Below are positions 11,928-22,316 of a stretch of 64,000 nucleotides of DNA, piece after piece. The notes beneath the pieces are model-generated. The model was not told the DNA's origin, searched no databases, and saw only the letters and a program-made list of their open reading frames with translations. A program made the translations under genes and the position numbers. Origin of the DNA: Zasmidium citrigriseum (Eukaryota > Ascomycota > Dothideomycetes > Mycosphaerellales > Mycosphaerellaceae); assembly GCA_002786025.1 (NCBI GenBank), contig NHNW01000033.1, positions 620,001-684,000 of the forward strand. The letters are read 5' to 3'. Every line of letters begins with the position of its first letter. Within the stretch, counting starts at the first letter, position 1.

Positions 11928-13616
11928 CTACTCCGACAAAGCCAAAGGGCCGATCTCATGGAAGACATCACCAGGCCCAGGATTCTCAGCATGAGTCTTG
12001 CCTCCAAACTGATTCATGATCCCCCAAACCGCATTCAAAGACGTCTGCACAGCGCCTTCAACCCACGCCGGGGTCCATGAGACATCATCGCCCGCAATGA
12101 AGATACCTTGCTGCTCCTCTGGCATGTCTTGCTGCATGAAGTGGGAGTACATGCGGTGATTGTACCGATAGTGACCTGGCAAAGCTCCTTTGAACGCTCC
12201 CAGAAAGTATGGATCGGCTTCCCAAGAGACGGTAATAGGTTCGCCGATAATGTGAGACGCGATGTCGGTCTTGGGGTAGATCTTCTCGAGAGCATTCAGC
12301 GCTAGCTGTACTCGTCTCTCCACCGGATGTGGCAACATCTTGAGAGCGTCGCTCATCCAGGAGTAAGAAAGGCAGATAACGCCCGGTTTGTCGTCGCCGT
12401 TGTCGAAGAGATAGGTCCCTCGGGTCAGACGGTCCGTCAAGGTCATACTCATCACATCATGGCCAGTCTCGGGATCTTTGTCTTTCCAGAACGGACGATC
12501 AACCATGACGAACGTCTTTGATGACTGCATGTATCGGGTCCGGTCAAGCGCCATCCACATCTTCGGCGAAAAGAGAGATTCTTCGCAATCGATGTTGGTC
12601 GTCAGCAGCCAGCTTTGACAGGTCGCCAGCACGGCTTTGTAGTGGCGGGTAGATCCCCAGTTGTCTTCGACGCTCAAACGACCATCCGATGCACGAGCAA
12701 TCCTCTTGACTCCTGTTCGTGGGGCGCCGCCGTGCAATGAGCTCAGACTTGTGCCAGCTTTCCAATGAGCACACCTTTCCGGCGCATGCCTCCAGATGCC
12801 TTGAGGTACTTGCTCCACGCCGCCGACGATGAGATGCTGGTCTTCATCACAATTCGTCATGACCACTCGAAAGATCTCCAGCATCGAGTTGGGAAAGTCC
12901 GAATCCCAGCCGCCCGTACCGAATCCTACTTGCCCGAACACTTCACGATGCAGGAAGCTCAGCTTGGCAAATGACTTGGAGGTTGCTATGAAGTCGTAGA
13001 AGGTCCGGTCATCCCACAAGGGTACCAGTGTATTCCACAGTCGCTTCAGTTCGGGAACATTTCGATCTCGGATGGCCTGCTGGATCTCGGAGAAGTGCGC
13101 GCCGCTCTCTAAGGCATCTGCCCAGGCATCGGCTACCTCGTGAAAGAGCGCCGGCAAGTCTGATAGTTTCTCGGCGTAGTAGGTGTTGCCCTCGAGATCA
13201 ATCACCGTGCTGTTGCTGGCCGGAGTGAGCGGGTTCGGGAATGGCTTGGTCTCAAGCCCCAGCTTGTGCACGTAGTGGTAGAAAGCAGTCGAGGAAGTCG
13301 CGAAGCGCATGCCGCCCAGCTCAGCAACAACGGAGTCAGTGCCATTGAAAGTCTGTGATCGCAGTCGACCGCCCAGTTTCGAGGCTTCGTAGACGACCGG
13401 CTTGAGTCCAAGTTTCATCAGCTCGTAGGCAGCCACCAGTCCAGAGATGCCGGCGCCCACGATGGCCACTTCCTCGCCATGGTTTTCTGCTGGAATGCTT
13501 CCAAGCCCCGCTGGGTTTTCGAGCCAGTCATCAAAGGCGAAAGGAAAATCCGGCCCGAAGATCGTCACGGGCTTGTGGGCGGCGCCATTGGCGGTTTCGT
13601 GCCCGACCGAGCCCAT
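11928..13616 (-). CDS. Flavin amine oxidase, tryptophan/phenylalanine 2-monooxygenase-like
   Basis: Intronless, 562 residues from the ATG at 13,616. The same frame is open further upstream only to a TTG, so that extension is not used. The FAD dinucleotide motif VGAGISGL sits at about residues 53-60, followed by VVYEA and GGRLRSQ. Further motifs are VAELGGMRFATSS, FGQVGFGTGGWDSDFPNS and the C-terminal FAD-contact GDDVSWTPAWVEGA. The FGTGGWDSDFPNS block and the overall length are what I associate with bacterial tryptophan 2-monooxygenase (IaaM) and phenylalanine 2-monooxygenase rather than with generic monoamine oxidases. Family knowledge: these flavoenzymes convert L-Trp to indole-3-acetamide, or L-Phe to phenylacetamide; a relaxed L-amino-acid oxidase is the alternative. 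No amidase (IaaH-like) gene is adjacent. No signal peptide, so cytosolic. Lack of introns would fit ancient horizontal transfer but does not prove it. Confidence 0.82.
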   Translation of the reverse strand: MGSVGHETANGAAHKPVTIFGPDFPFAFDDWLENPAGLGSIPAENHGEEVAIVGAGISGLVAAYELMKLGLKPVVYEASKLGGRLRSQTFNGTDSVVAELGGMRFATSSTAFYHYVHKLGLETKPFPNPLTPASNSTVIDLEGNTYYAEKLSDLPALFHEVADAWADALESGAHFSEIQQAIRDRNVPELKRLWNTLVPLWDDRTFYDFIATSKSFAKLSFLHREVFGQVGFGTGGWDSDFPNSMLEIFRVVMTNCDEDQHLIVGGVEQVPQGIWRHAPERCAHWKAGTSLSSLHGGAPRTGVKRIARASDGRLSVEDNWGSTRHYKAVLATCQSWLLTTNIDCEESLFSPKMWMALDRTRYMQSSKTFVMVDRPFWKDKDPETGHDVMSMTLTDRLTRGTYLFDNGDDKPGVICLSYSWMSDALKMLPHPVERRVQLALNALEKIYPKTDIASHIIGEPITVSWEADPYFLGAFKGALPGHYRYNHRMYSHFMQQDMPEEQQGIFIAGDDVSWTPAWVEGAVQTSLNAVWGIMNQFGGKTHAENPGPGDVFHEIGPLALSE

Positions 13617-14065
13617 GATTGCGGTCGGTTGTGGTGATTTTGATGAAGACAAAGGAATGTCAGATGGAAGAGAAGTCGCGGCCTTCGTCTGCAGGGGTGC
13701 GCTGGTTTAAGTTTTCTCCGCCGAATCGGGTAATTTAAGCTACTAATGAAATCCCAGTCGTTACGCTTTGTTTGCCAGCATCAGGCTGTGCCGGGGGTAA
13801 GCGAGTGTAGCCGGTGTTGTCTTTGTCGACAGGGCGCAAGCTATGGGAATGTTCTCCAAATTCAGTAACTTTCATGGTGAAAAGAAGATCAAATGAAGTG
13901 GAGCTCGGCGAGAATATTCAAGAAGTTACGAGATGTGGAAATTTTGCAGATAGGAATCGCCTTCACAGCGTTGGCATTAGATAATTACTCATAAGTACAG
14001 CTCCCAGTCCATATCACACGCTCCCATGGCTGTGAAGCCCTGTCTGTAGAAGTCGATAAATGGGC
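13617..14065. other. Intergenic region
   Basis: 449 bp between the flavin oxidase start and the hydrophobin stop (both minus strand); carries the oxidase promoter. AT-richer than the coding flanks; no further feature seen. Confidence 0.4.
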
Positions 14066-14475
14066 TTAAACGTTGACTACGAGCAGATTGTTAGCTCCCC
14101 TTCAGATGAAGGATTCACAAGAAGGTGGACCTACCTGGAACGCAAGCAGCGTTGACGTTGAGGGTGCCGTCCTGGTTCGATGGGCAGCAGAAGGTGTTGG
14201 CAGACGGGCAGACGTTGTCGAGAACTTTCGAAAAGATTAGCTCGGCACTCACTCAGAGGCAAGGAGCATTGCTTACGAGTCAACAAACTGACTTGGCTGA
14301 GCAAGCAAGAGCCACCCAGGACATTGCCAGCAGCACCGCTGCCGCTGCTGTCGGTCACACAGCAAGACATCTGAGAGCCGCTGGCGCAAGTGCCGCTTCC
14401 AGAGTCGGAGCCGCCGCGGACGACGAGGGCGGAGGCGGCGGAGGCCAGGGCGATGATGGCGAGGGTGAACTGCAT
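14066..14475 (-). CDS. Class I hydrophobin (small secreted amphipathic surface protein)
   Basis: Three exons: 14475..14277, 14224..14135 and a tiny last exon 14076..14066, together 99 residues ending in ACVPVNV. Introns are 14276..14225 (GTAAGC...GAAAG) and 14134..14077 (GTAGGT, CTAAC branch, CGTAG). The N-terminus [19 protein letters not shown] is a signal peptide. Eight cysteines occur in the order C, CC, C, C, CC, C with spacings 7-17-14-6-13 and five residues after the last. The long C3-C4 and C4-C5 gaps fit class I rather than class II. Family knowledge: hydrophobins self-assemble at air-water interfaces and coat aerial hyphae and conidia. The Gly/Ser-rich segment after the signal is typical. 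The 11-base terminal exon is easily missed by gene predictors; without it the protein would end in an intron-derived tail. Confidence 0.85.
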
Positions 14476-15434
14476 TTTGATGGAGTTGGTAGGTTGGTTG
14501 AGCGAGTGGCTTGAAGTGGACTTGGAAGTTGTGTTTGTTGTTTGTTGGAAGAGGTTGTTGATGCTGATGATGGACTGAATGGAGGAAAGGATGGAGCTAC
14601 TTGTATTGCTCTGTCTTACCATAGGGGCGACGTTTGATATTGGCGAAGTATAGTGATCTGATCATGTGTTGCTATTCGAAGTGCTTGGACGTTGGAGTCT
14701 CGTTGTACCCAGTCTCTCGATCATGACTGGTAATCTTAGTGCTGCAGTCGTTGCGGAAAGAAGTCTGTGTCGTGTATAGGAGAGTGCGCTGGGCATCTGG
14801 TAGAGCAATAAAGCCGGTGCTCGCCTGGTGAGTCTGTGATGAGCCGTTGCCCGAACCACATTCCTGCAGTCTCACTGGTTCAATGACCTCCTTGCGGCTT
14901 GGGCGACTTCACGAACTTCGTCTTGGGTCTGGATTCGGATATTCTGGTGCAGTTCTGTTCGTCTCGTTGATTGATCTGCTCAAGCTTGAGTCGATAGCAT
15001 GATAACGACTTGGAGACTTGCTCATTGCTCTCCTATGAAAGCAGCCAGCTGGCACAATTCTTGTCGTTGAACCAGAAACGATGTTCGGCTCAAGAACGGC
15101 TGGCCCAAGACAAGTCGTTCTTTCCATGGTTGAAGTCGACGCCACTTCATGCAGAGCGGCAGGATCTGCGGTCCGCTTTCCAGGATGCAACACACTATCG
15201 CTCCTTTTGCATCTTCAATTTCTCCATGAGTGTCGGCCTGCATTTTTGCATGCTGTTTAATCGTCTGAAAATTTGCTGCGCTGGCGTCGAGAAAGAGCAA
15301 GATGTCGACTCTCCCTGCGCATCCCGATGCGTATGCAATTTCAGTCCAGAAAAAGCTCTCCCATCTTGCAGCAGAACATGGAATGCTGCAATGGGGGATG
15401 ATGGCCGTCAAGAGTCGTAAGCAAGCATTGACGA
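14476..15434. other. Intergenic region upstream of the hydrophobin
   Basis: About 960 bp between the hydrophobin start and the stop of the PGAP4-like gene. The first 100 bp upstream of the hydrophobin ATG is purine-rich on the plus strand (pyrimidine-rich on the coding strand), as expected for a strong fungal promoter. No other gene supported. Confidence 0.45.
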
Positions 15435-16781
15435 CTACTCGCCGTACCGCAGCCTCGCCAGACGGGAGTGTTCAGCCTTCAGCGCCTTGGGATCCAGATC
15501 CTCGAATGCCATGCTCCAGATGGCCTGAGCCTCATGCCGCTCTGTCTTTCTCGCCGATTCGAGGCCTGTGCTATCAGCACCGCACAAGCAACACATACTT
15601 TGACTGAAGAGACTCACCGATATGCTGCGCTTGAACTGGATACAGCGCATACCTCGTCAACCCCACCTCCTGCGCAAGGTCGTCAAGAAGCAAGTCAAAC
15701 TGGCCTGTCCTCTTCTCCTGCAGATACTCTAGAACTAATGGGATCTTCGATCTCGGAAAGATCAATGCTTGAGAACAGCACCCGTAAGGCTCGTCGAAGA
15801 CACCCGGCGACGGCGGCAGGAGCGAGGACTTGCCGCACTGGTAGAAGAGAATCACCAGCGCAGGAATCAACAAGACAGTCACAACCAACATAGTCTCGAT
15901 ATCAAGATATTTTCGAGCCCATCTCCACCTTTTACGCAATAGCATCGTCGCCAGGGAGACTCCAGCTGCAATGCCGAAGATGATGGGGTATTCGTGGTTG
16001 TCGCCGATGTTCTTTCCCGCCCAGCCCATCGAGCGCTCTTGGCTGAAGAGTCGCATAAACAGCCATGGCCTTTGCTCGTCATCGACTGGGGGAATCTTGC
16101 CGAGTCCTGCAAGGGCTTGCATCATCCATCCGTCTGCCATGAGAATGTCGTCTTCGAACATCGCGACGTATGGTGTTCCTACTTCGAGGCATCTTTGCAA
16201 GACAGTGGTGTAGTCGTACACTCCTTTCTCGGCATACGATCCCTGCTCTGACAGCTTCTCAACATACTCTTTCTCTTGTGGCCCGCTGAATGAATATGAT
16301 TCGAATCGATCGACGGCGTTGTGTAGCCAGCTTGTGTGCCATGCAGGGTGACTTTCTCGATTCGTCTCGGCGTTTAAGATGTTGATGTACAGATCTCGCC
16401 GTTCCGCAGCTGTTAGCCTATGGAGGAGGCTGGCGATCGTGGTCTTCATCGCTTCGTCAGTACTGTTGTGCTCCAAAATGTAATTGGAGTGAATACCTCC
16501 AGGTAGGTCGAGCCTCTCCTGTTGACCGAGCTGAACGCGACACAAAGAGTCGCATTGGATCCTGCCTTTACGTACTGGACAGCCGTCTCTGATTGCTCCT
16601 GAATCTCTTCAACGAAGTCATGGACTTCAGCCTTTCGATGCTTCGAATACCGCTGCTCGAATGCCCTCGTCTTGTCGAAGAAGATGCTGCCAGGATCTCT
16701 GTAGAAGTGAGTGGAGCCATACCACACCAGACAAAGTAGAAATACAACACAGACGCCCACCTTACGGAGGAGAGAAATCAT
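15435..16781 (-). CDS. PGAP4-like GPI-glycan glycosyltransferase (GT-A with internal membrane hairpin)
   Basis: Three exons, 16781..16497, 16443..15618 and 15565..15435, give 413 residues, close to animal PGAP4. Introns are 16496..16444 (GTATTC, CTGAC branch, GAAG) and 15617..15566 (GTGAGT...CACAG). An N-terminal type II anchor (MISLLRKVGVCVVFLLCLVW) precedes the lumenal domain. An EDD nucleotide-sugar motif is present in YVAMFEDDILMADGW. Characteristically, two hydrophobic helices interrupt the catalytic domain (about residues 255-315: IIFGIAAGVSLATMLL and METMLVVTVLLIPALV-like segments), followed by PYGCCSQALIFPR and a conserved tail HIGLESARKTER. Family knowledge: PGAP4 is a Golgi enzyme adding GalNAc side chains to GPI anchors in animals; fungal homologues are little studied, so the donor sugar here is unknown. 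The exon joins restore the expected family sequence on both sides. Confidence 0.78.
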
Positions 16782-17253
16782 GTCGTTGCCATGGTCCAGG
16801 CAAGACGCAGCACAGAAGTTCTATTTCCACAAACCTCTTGGCGGTGCAACTTGACTTTGCGCTTACGTTCGAAGGATGAGGCACAGCGTAGTCAGTATTT
16901 CGTATCAACGTCCCAAGCCGGTATCTCGCCCCGTACGAGAGCCTTGGCAGACTTGAAGGAGTAACCAAGTGATCATCAGGATTGAACGCTAAGCGGGTCG
17001 AGGAATCGCTGCATCCAGGCACCAGCTCAGATGTTACATAACGAAGAGGCGGAGTAACACCATTCGTCCGGAGTCCTGGCCGCAACAATGCTTTTTGCTC
17101 CGAAGCTCGCAGTAGCGCAAGCTAGATGCTTTGAGGAATTATTGAGTTAGGGGCGGAGCACGCGATCATGTGGAGGGATCTTCCCGTTCGTCCTATTAGA
17201 TCAGCATGAGCTTGCTTTATGTAAGACTTGCTCTGTTGGCAAGACTTGATGTT
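16782..17253. other. Intergenic region
   Basis: 472 bp upstream of the PGAP4-like start and downstream of the next minus-strand stop. Nothing recognisable beyond the presumed promoter. Confidence 0.4.
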
Positions 17254-18724
17254 TTACCAGAGCATGGTGGTGAGACCATGCATGTCAAACCAGTGCAATA
17301 GCAACTCGTTCAGGCCCTGCCGTGCGAGTTCATCGGGAAACAAATACTCCTCCTGAGCGTTCCAATTGAACGGTCCATCGGAGCTGGGCTGGGTGACTCC
17401 AAGTGCGATGGACGCCTTCGTATGGTGCCAATCCAGCAGCAAGTCGTGGAATTCCGGACCGCGACTTGTCATGGTCATTGACGAGGCGGCGGCGATTTTG
17501 TCCTGGACATCGACTCGACTACGGATCTTGCGCCATGCAGCAATGGCACCAGCGACTTTGGCTTGACCGAACTTGGCCACGAGCGTATCTCGAATGGAAG
17601 CGCTGGTCATCTGTCGAGCCGTCCTGAGTGAGTAGTTTGACAGCTGAGAGCAGAAGTCGGCCATGTCCTCCTCATGAAAAGGCTTCAGACTGGATTCGAG
17701 CTGGCTCTCCATTTCTTCGATCTCCTCTCGCATCTTCTTCAGCCGATATAGGGACCATTCTTTGTACAGCCCAGGAAGATTGTCGTACGGGCGGACATTG
17801 CTCAGGTAGCTGTTGTCCCACGTCCCAGGAGTTGAGATGTGAAAAGATGTTATGGTTGTAATACGCTCGGCAGATCCAAAAGCACGAGAAGCGAGATGGC
17901 GCACACGACCACCTTGAAGTACGACTGCAGAACCGATCGATGGCCCTTCGACCTGTGAAGGTTAGTCCGACCAACGGAGTTGACTGCCAGGCGACTGACT
18001 TTGTGAGGTCTCCCATCCGCGGTTTGGATGTAAGTATGGCCGCCAATCATTGAGTCTGTATGGCTGAGCATTATGATGCAGACGTACGGATACGAGTCGT
18101 AGCTGGAGTGTGTCAGCCTCGACAATATCGAGAACGAAGCCCAAGGCTGCACTTACTGCCATGGGATCACAGAATCAGCGGCCAGTGGATCGTAATTTTT
18201 CTGCTCTTCTGTGAGCTCAGTCGCTTCCATTGACGGTTCGGGCCTCAGTTCATGAAGAGACATGTCCGGACTTGCGAGTTGGATGTTCGTATGCCCAATC
18301 TCATACGGCATGATGATATCGACATCCACCCCGAGCGCTTTTCGAACAAGCCCAAGCGTCTGAGGATGAGTCCAGAGATCTTTGACGAACCTGGATCGAG
18401 AGGAAACATTTCGAAGCAAAAGTGCTCCTTTGCCGTATGACCTTGCGCAGTTCTCCAGGACTTCTGATCTCAAGATTGCTCGACGATATGCCAGAACACC
18501 TTCCCAGGAGAGGAAGGGGAATGGATTGCTGCCGGCTATTCTTGTTTCATCACCAGGCTCTGACATGCCCAGCTCGGCAAATGTGAAGGTACTTGCTGCT
18601 GTTTGAGGGGCCAGGTGGATCTATCTCGCGAACGTAAGACGATGCCGGAACGATTGGCGACGAGACTTGCCTCAGGATCGAATACATCCTCCTCTTGCGC
18701 AATGTTCAGATCGAGAACTCCCAT
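17254..18724 (-). CDS. Fungal 2OG-Fe(II) dioxygenase-like protein, five-block family
   Basis: Four exons: 18724..18671, 18620..18157, 18102..18000 and 17952..17254, 439 residues. Introns 18156..18103 (GTAAGT...CCAG) and 17999..17953 (GTCAGT, CTAAC, CACAG) are conventional. The first intron, 18670..18621, needs a GCAAGT donor (GC-AG class). Joining restores FAELGMSEPGDETR, then WHYDSYPYVCIIMLS, MIGGHTYIQ, IGSAVVLQGGRVRHLAS and SAERITTITSF. These blocks match a family common in ascomycetes and annotated as 2OG-dioxygenase-like or simply hypothetical. The metal-site His residues may be those of WHYDSYP and VRHLAS, but I cannot confirm a complete HxD...H triad: MLSHTDSMIGGHT has H and D in a plausible position. 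The C-terminal third is helical and charged (YRLKKMREEIEEMESQ, probably coiled coil). Function and substrate unknown; no secondary-metabolism core gene adjacent. Confidence 0.75.
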
Positions 18725-19727
18725 CTTTGAGATTCCTGCCGGCCAAGATGTGTCAAATCAGACGATAGCGTGAGTGAATTGATGGAAGACTTTCTTGTTC
18801 TCCTGCAGTTGGTCTGCTTGAAGGATGCTGAACTTTCAGATAGCAAGAAGCTGTACGCTCTCGAGACTCGCCCAACATCCCAACGCTCAGGACTCGATTG
18901 CCCTTCTAAGCAGTCGTACATGTTCATCCGATAGGACGAGTCGTGTGACGGTGTTCCCTTATCGGACGCTGTAACTCTCCGCATGCTTTGCACCAATGGG
19001 GCTAGATCGGTGACCCTTCGGCCAGCGTGCCAGCGAACTCGAGATATCAGATACTGGGACGCCGCAAATCTGCCGTCTGTTGTTGCATTCTGTTCGAGTG
19101 ATTGGCTGATGATGGAAGCGAATGTCGAAGACCCTGTGCAGCGTGTTGTGGATGTGAGATGCGGGCGCAAATATAAGAAGACCGGATTGTGAGAAAATGA
19201 ATTCCATGTCTAAAGGCGACTGGAAGATGAAGGACTTCTCAAGCATTGTAACTGATTTCGTTCGTCTTCACCTTTCATCGGCATCGTTCGATTGAGCGAT
19301 AGAGTACGATGTTCGACTTGTCCTTGGCTCATGACTGTCCTTCCTTGAGCCAAGCGCATGATGAGCCTGTCCTGACCTAGCAGAGCATATTCGATCCCGA
19401 CGCATCAGGCTCCGTGAGCTGGAAGCACGAATTTGGCGACGATGTATTCCCCAGAGGATGTTGGAGAGAGGAGAGAGGTGAGGAAGAGACCAAATCCTGA
19501 CCGCAGTGATGGGATTGTAACGCATGTGCATCCGCTAGCGCCCGCTTTGACTAGGCGAATGAACGAGCTTGATCTCGACCCTTGTCAACGGCGATGACCC
19601 GGGCAACGCGCGACGCGTCTACCGCGTTTGGCTTTCAGGGAGGAGATGAGCAGAGTAAACATATCTGAAGCAACCGTGGAAGCTGTTTCTTCTGATCTCG
19701 AACCAGAATCCTCTTGACGATACCAAG
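18725..19727. other. Divergent promoter region
   Basis: About 1.0 kb between two divergently transcribed genes. Several short ORFs occur on the minus strand but none shows family motifs or continues the flanking gene, so I treat them as chance. It must hold both promoters. Confidence 0.45.
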
Positions 19728-20685
19728 ATGTCGGGCAAACGCAAGGAGTCGCCAATCGATTTGGATCAAATCATCAATCAGAGGTACGAAACGGGTCCTC
19801 CAAAGCCGCCAAAGAAGAAGATGAAGCCGTCCGAGAGGCCAACGACAGAGGTATGTCCATCAAGGTTGATGTCGAAGCACATGACATTGACTGACGACAA
19901 CGCAGAGCCACACCACCGGCCGTTTTGCAGAAGAGTCTGGCTCTCCGACCAAATGCAACTGCAAGACCGGGTGCAAAGGCAGCTGCAAATGCACCAAGGC
20001 TGGCCTTGGCTGCGGGAAGTCTTGCGCATGCCAGTCCTGCGACCCGAATGACGAGAAGATGCGATGCCGCAATCGCCTCAGTGAGATCGCCCGAGCGTTG
20101 GGAAAAGAAGGCGCGGCTGTAACACCATGCTTCGCTGGATATGCCAGCAAGGCGAAGAACAAGGTCGACTTGAAGTCTCTTGGCCAGAAGCTCGATCATT
20201 GTGGCTATACCGACGCCTTCGAGTTCGATCGCTTCCTGAAAGACTGGAAGGAGAAGAAGGAGACCGTGAAAGAGGAGGACATGGCCGAACACTACAACAA
20301 ACTGCTGCGGTATGGCCTGTTCAAGGACGCCGCCGGATCCGGGAAGGGCAGCGGGTACTGGTTCTATTCGTTCTGCATGGGCCGTTGGCAACAGGACTCG
20401 CAGATGTGGCACTGCAACGCGTGTAAGGAATGCATGGAATGGCGAGAGTGGCATTGCCGGCAATGCAATAAGTGCACCTACGGCGTCAGTATCCCGTGCG
20501 AAGGCTGCGGCGGCGTGTCGTCCATGTACCATGAGATGGATCCTCATGAACGAAACGATCCGTACGACTCGGACGAATTCGATTTCGACGATGATGATGA
20601 TGCAGACGATGATGCTGCATTTGCTGCCATGGGCCGGGAAGGCGCCACGCTTAAACTCCTCCTCGACATGCTGAGGGGGAAATAG
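19728..20685 (+). CDS. Cysteine-rich CXC-domain (Tesmin/TSO1-like) protein
   Basis: Exons 19728..19850 and 19906..20685 give 300 residues; the 55-bp intron has GTATGT, a CTGAC branch and GCAG acceptor. The N-terminus is basic ([14 protein letters not shown]), a likely nuclear localisation signal. Exon 2 opens with a dense metal-binding array, [13 protein letters not shown] then [16 protein letters not shown], resembling one CRC/CXC repeat. Near residues 205-250 there is a second Cys/His-rich cluster ([31 protein letters not shown]) that looks like a treble-clef or RING-like zinc site. The C-terminus is a run of Asp/Glu (about 270-285). Family knowledge: CXC domains bind zinc and DNA in chromatin proteins, but similar arrays also occur as metal buffers. 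The combination of both clusters in one small protein is not one I can name; role probably nuclear, inferred only. Confidence 0.75.
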
Positions 20686-21031
20686 TGCTCGAGGGCTTGA
20701 GCGCGGCAACAGGACCTTACAAGAGTGTGTGTAAGTGAATGTCTTGAGATGATGCACAAAGTACATCTGTCTTCAGTTCGGTGACAGTCGAGATGTTGAA
20801 GATTGCGCCCTGTAGCTGACTCATCCTTCAATGGAGCGGACTTTCTTCCACCGGCTTCTTCTTCTTGCCGATTCCACCCCCCTCGACTTCAGTGCGCCCT
20901 ACAGCAAGAACTGTCCAGTCATTCAGTCATACCGGCGAGGGCGAAGAGTATAGAAATAGACCGGGACGAGAAGAAGACTCTCCACGAGACCGACCGAGAT
21001 CACTGCATCAGTTGAACTGCAGATTGCTATA
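20686..21031. other. Intergenic region
   Basis: 346 bp between two plus-strand genes. A pyrimidine-rich stretch around 20,840-20,890 is the only visible feature, consistent with the promoter of the downstream AlaX-type gene. Confidence 0.4.
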
Positions 21032-21913
21032 ATGACGAACGACAACGCTCCAACGTATATGGCATTCCAGCATGACGGCCACTTGCTCCAACTCGAGACG
21101 AAAGTGACATCTGTTCGGCCGGCTCTCGAACTGGACGAGGCAAGTCAGAAGGTTTTCAAGCAAGACTTCACAGAACAAGACTATGTCGTCATCACCAAGG
21201 ACACAATCTTCCATCCTCAAGGTACCGTCCATTCAGCCAAGAGGCAATCTTTCGATGCTGATCATATTGTAGGCGGTGGACAGCCGACAGACGAAGGCAT
21301 CATGATCTCGAAGACGGATTCGAACACCAAGTTCCAAGTCACCTCAGTGCGAATGGATGCCAGCAACAACGGCCAAGTCTTGCATCTCGGCCGCTTTCAA
21401 GACCCTTCTGCTCGGAAATTCGAGGTCGGTGATGTGGTTGAGCAGGACGTAGACGCCGAGAAACGCCTCCTCTACAGTCGACTCCACACCGCCGGCCATG
21501 TTCTCGGCGCCGCGGTCCGCCATCTTCTGGAGGACCAAGTCGAGAATTTCGATGAGCTGAAGGCATCTCACTTCCCGGACAGCGCTGCTTGCGAGTTCCA
21601 AGGCCTCATCGATGGCAAGCACAAGCCTGCCATCCAAGAACGGCTGACCGATTATGTGAAGCGAGGAGTGCCTGTGGAGATCGACTTCTGGAGCGAGGAT
21701 GACTTTCGACGAGAAGGACTGGAGCGACTAATCCCGGACCGAAGTCTACTGCCACCCGGCGAGGATAAGTTCAGAGTGGTCAAGATTGTCGGACTGGAGA
21801 CATATCCTTGCGGAGGTACGCATGTTGACACCAGCGATCTTTGTGGAGATATTTCGGTCAAGAAGATCTCGAGGTCCAAAGGGAACAGTCGGGTGAGCTA
21901 CGCCGTCAAGTGA
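21032..21913 (+). CDS. AlaX-type alanyl-tRNA editing protein
   Basis: Intronless, 293 residues. Zinc/active-site motifs of the class II editing domain are present: HTAGH with His152 and His156, and CGGTH with Cys260 and His264, in the order and spacing of the tRNA synthetase second-additional-domain (SAD) fold. An N-terminal beta-barrel-like part with FHPQGTVHSAKR and GGGQPTDEG is the usual AlaX N-domain; the GGGQPxDxG loop is a hallmark. Family knowledge: free-standing AlaX proteins hydrolyse Ser-tRNA(Ala) (and sometimes Gly-tRNA(Ala)) in trans, backing up the editing site of alanyl-tRNA synthetase. The presence of the N-domain suggests the AlaX-M/L type. The His/His/Cys/His set is intact. 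No targeting peptide visible, so cytosolic. Housekeeping proofreading gene; no operon context in a fungus. Confidence 0.92.
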   Translation: MTNDNAPTYMAFQHDGHLLQLETKVTSVRPALELDEASQKVFKQDFTEQDYVVITKDTIFHPQGTVHSAKRQSFDADHIVGGGQPTDEGIMISKTDSNTKFQVTSVRMDASNNGQVLHLGRFQDPSARKFEVGDVVEQDVDAEKRLLYSRLHTAGHVLGAAVRHLLEDQVENFDELKASHFPDSAACEFQGLIDGKHKPAIQERLTDYVKRGVPVEIDFWSEDDFRREGLERLIPDRSLLPPGEDKFRVVKIVGLETYPCGGTHVDTSDLCGDISVKKISRSKGNSRVSYAVK

Positions 21914-22316
21914 GGATGTGGTGAAGAAGAGCTTTCATGAAGACGACGGCTCAAGGACGAAGTCTTGAATTGCCGAAGCGGAGTTCATGCGAATGGGTGG
22001 GCCTGCAGACCGGTCTGCCTCTTTTCGACACATGCGGAAGATAAGCCGCCTTTCTTGCGAATAGTATGCCTCTGAGCCACCTTCGGCCATTGTTACACAG
22101 CTTCTCGGTGGAGTGGCCGAGCGGGCAACACATCAAGACCTTTTCAGCTCCAGCACTCTTCAGCTTCAGAACTTCTCACCGCCAGCACCTCAGTCACTCG
22201 CTTTTGTGCGCTAGCTTTCGTGTTTTGTGGCGTCGGAGAACAAGTGGCAAGGCGACGGCACGTGTTTCGGGTCAAGAAGCAAAGCATTCAAGGAAATACA
22301 TCGAGTCCAAGGCGAT
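21914..22316. other. Intergenic region upstream of second HET gene
   Basis: 403 bp. The frame of the downstream gene is open to 22,227 but only from a GTG; the first ATG is at 22,317. No other feature supported. Confidence 0.4.

Noticed and set aside
13617..13652. N-terminal extension of the flavin oxidase
   Set aside because: Would start at TTG; the first ATG at 13,616 gives a normal N-terminus.
18706..19170. 154-codon minus-strand ORF in the divergent promoter
   Set aside because: No family features; overlaps the start of the dioxygenase-like gene in another frame.
22108..22130. tRNA-like A box (TGGCCGAGCGGGC)
   Set aside because: Matches the start of Leu/Ser-type tRNAs, but no B box, anticodon stem or acceptor pairing follows.
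22227..22316. N-terminal extension of the second HET protein
   Set aside because: The frame begins with GTG; no ATG until 22,317.
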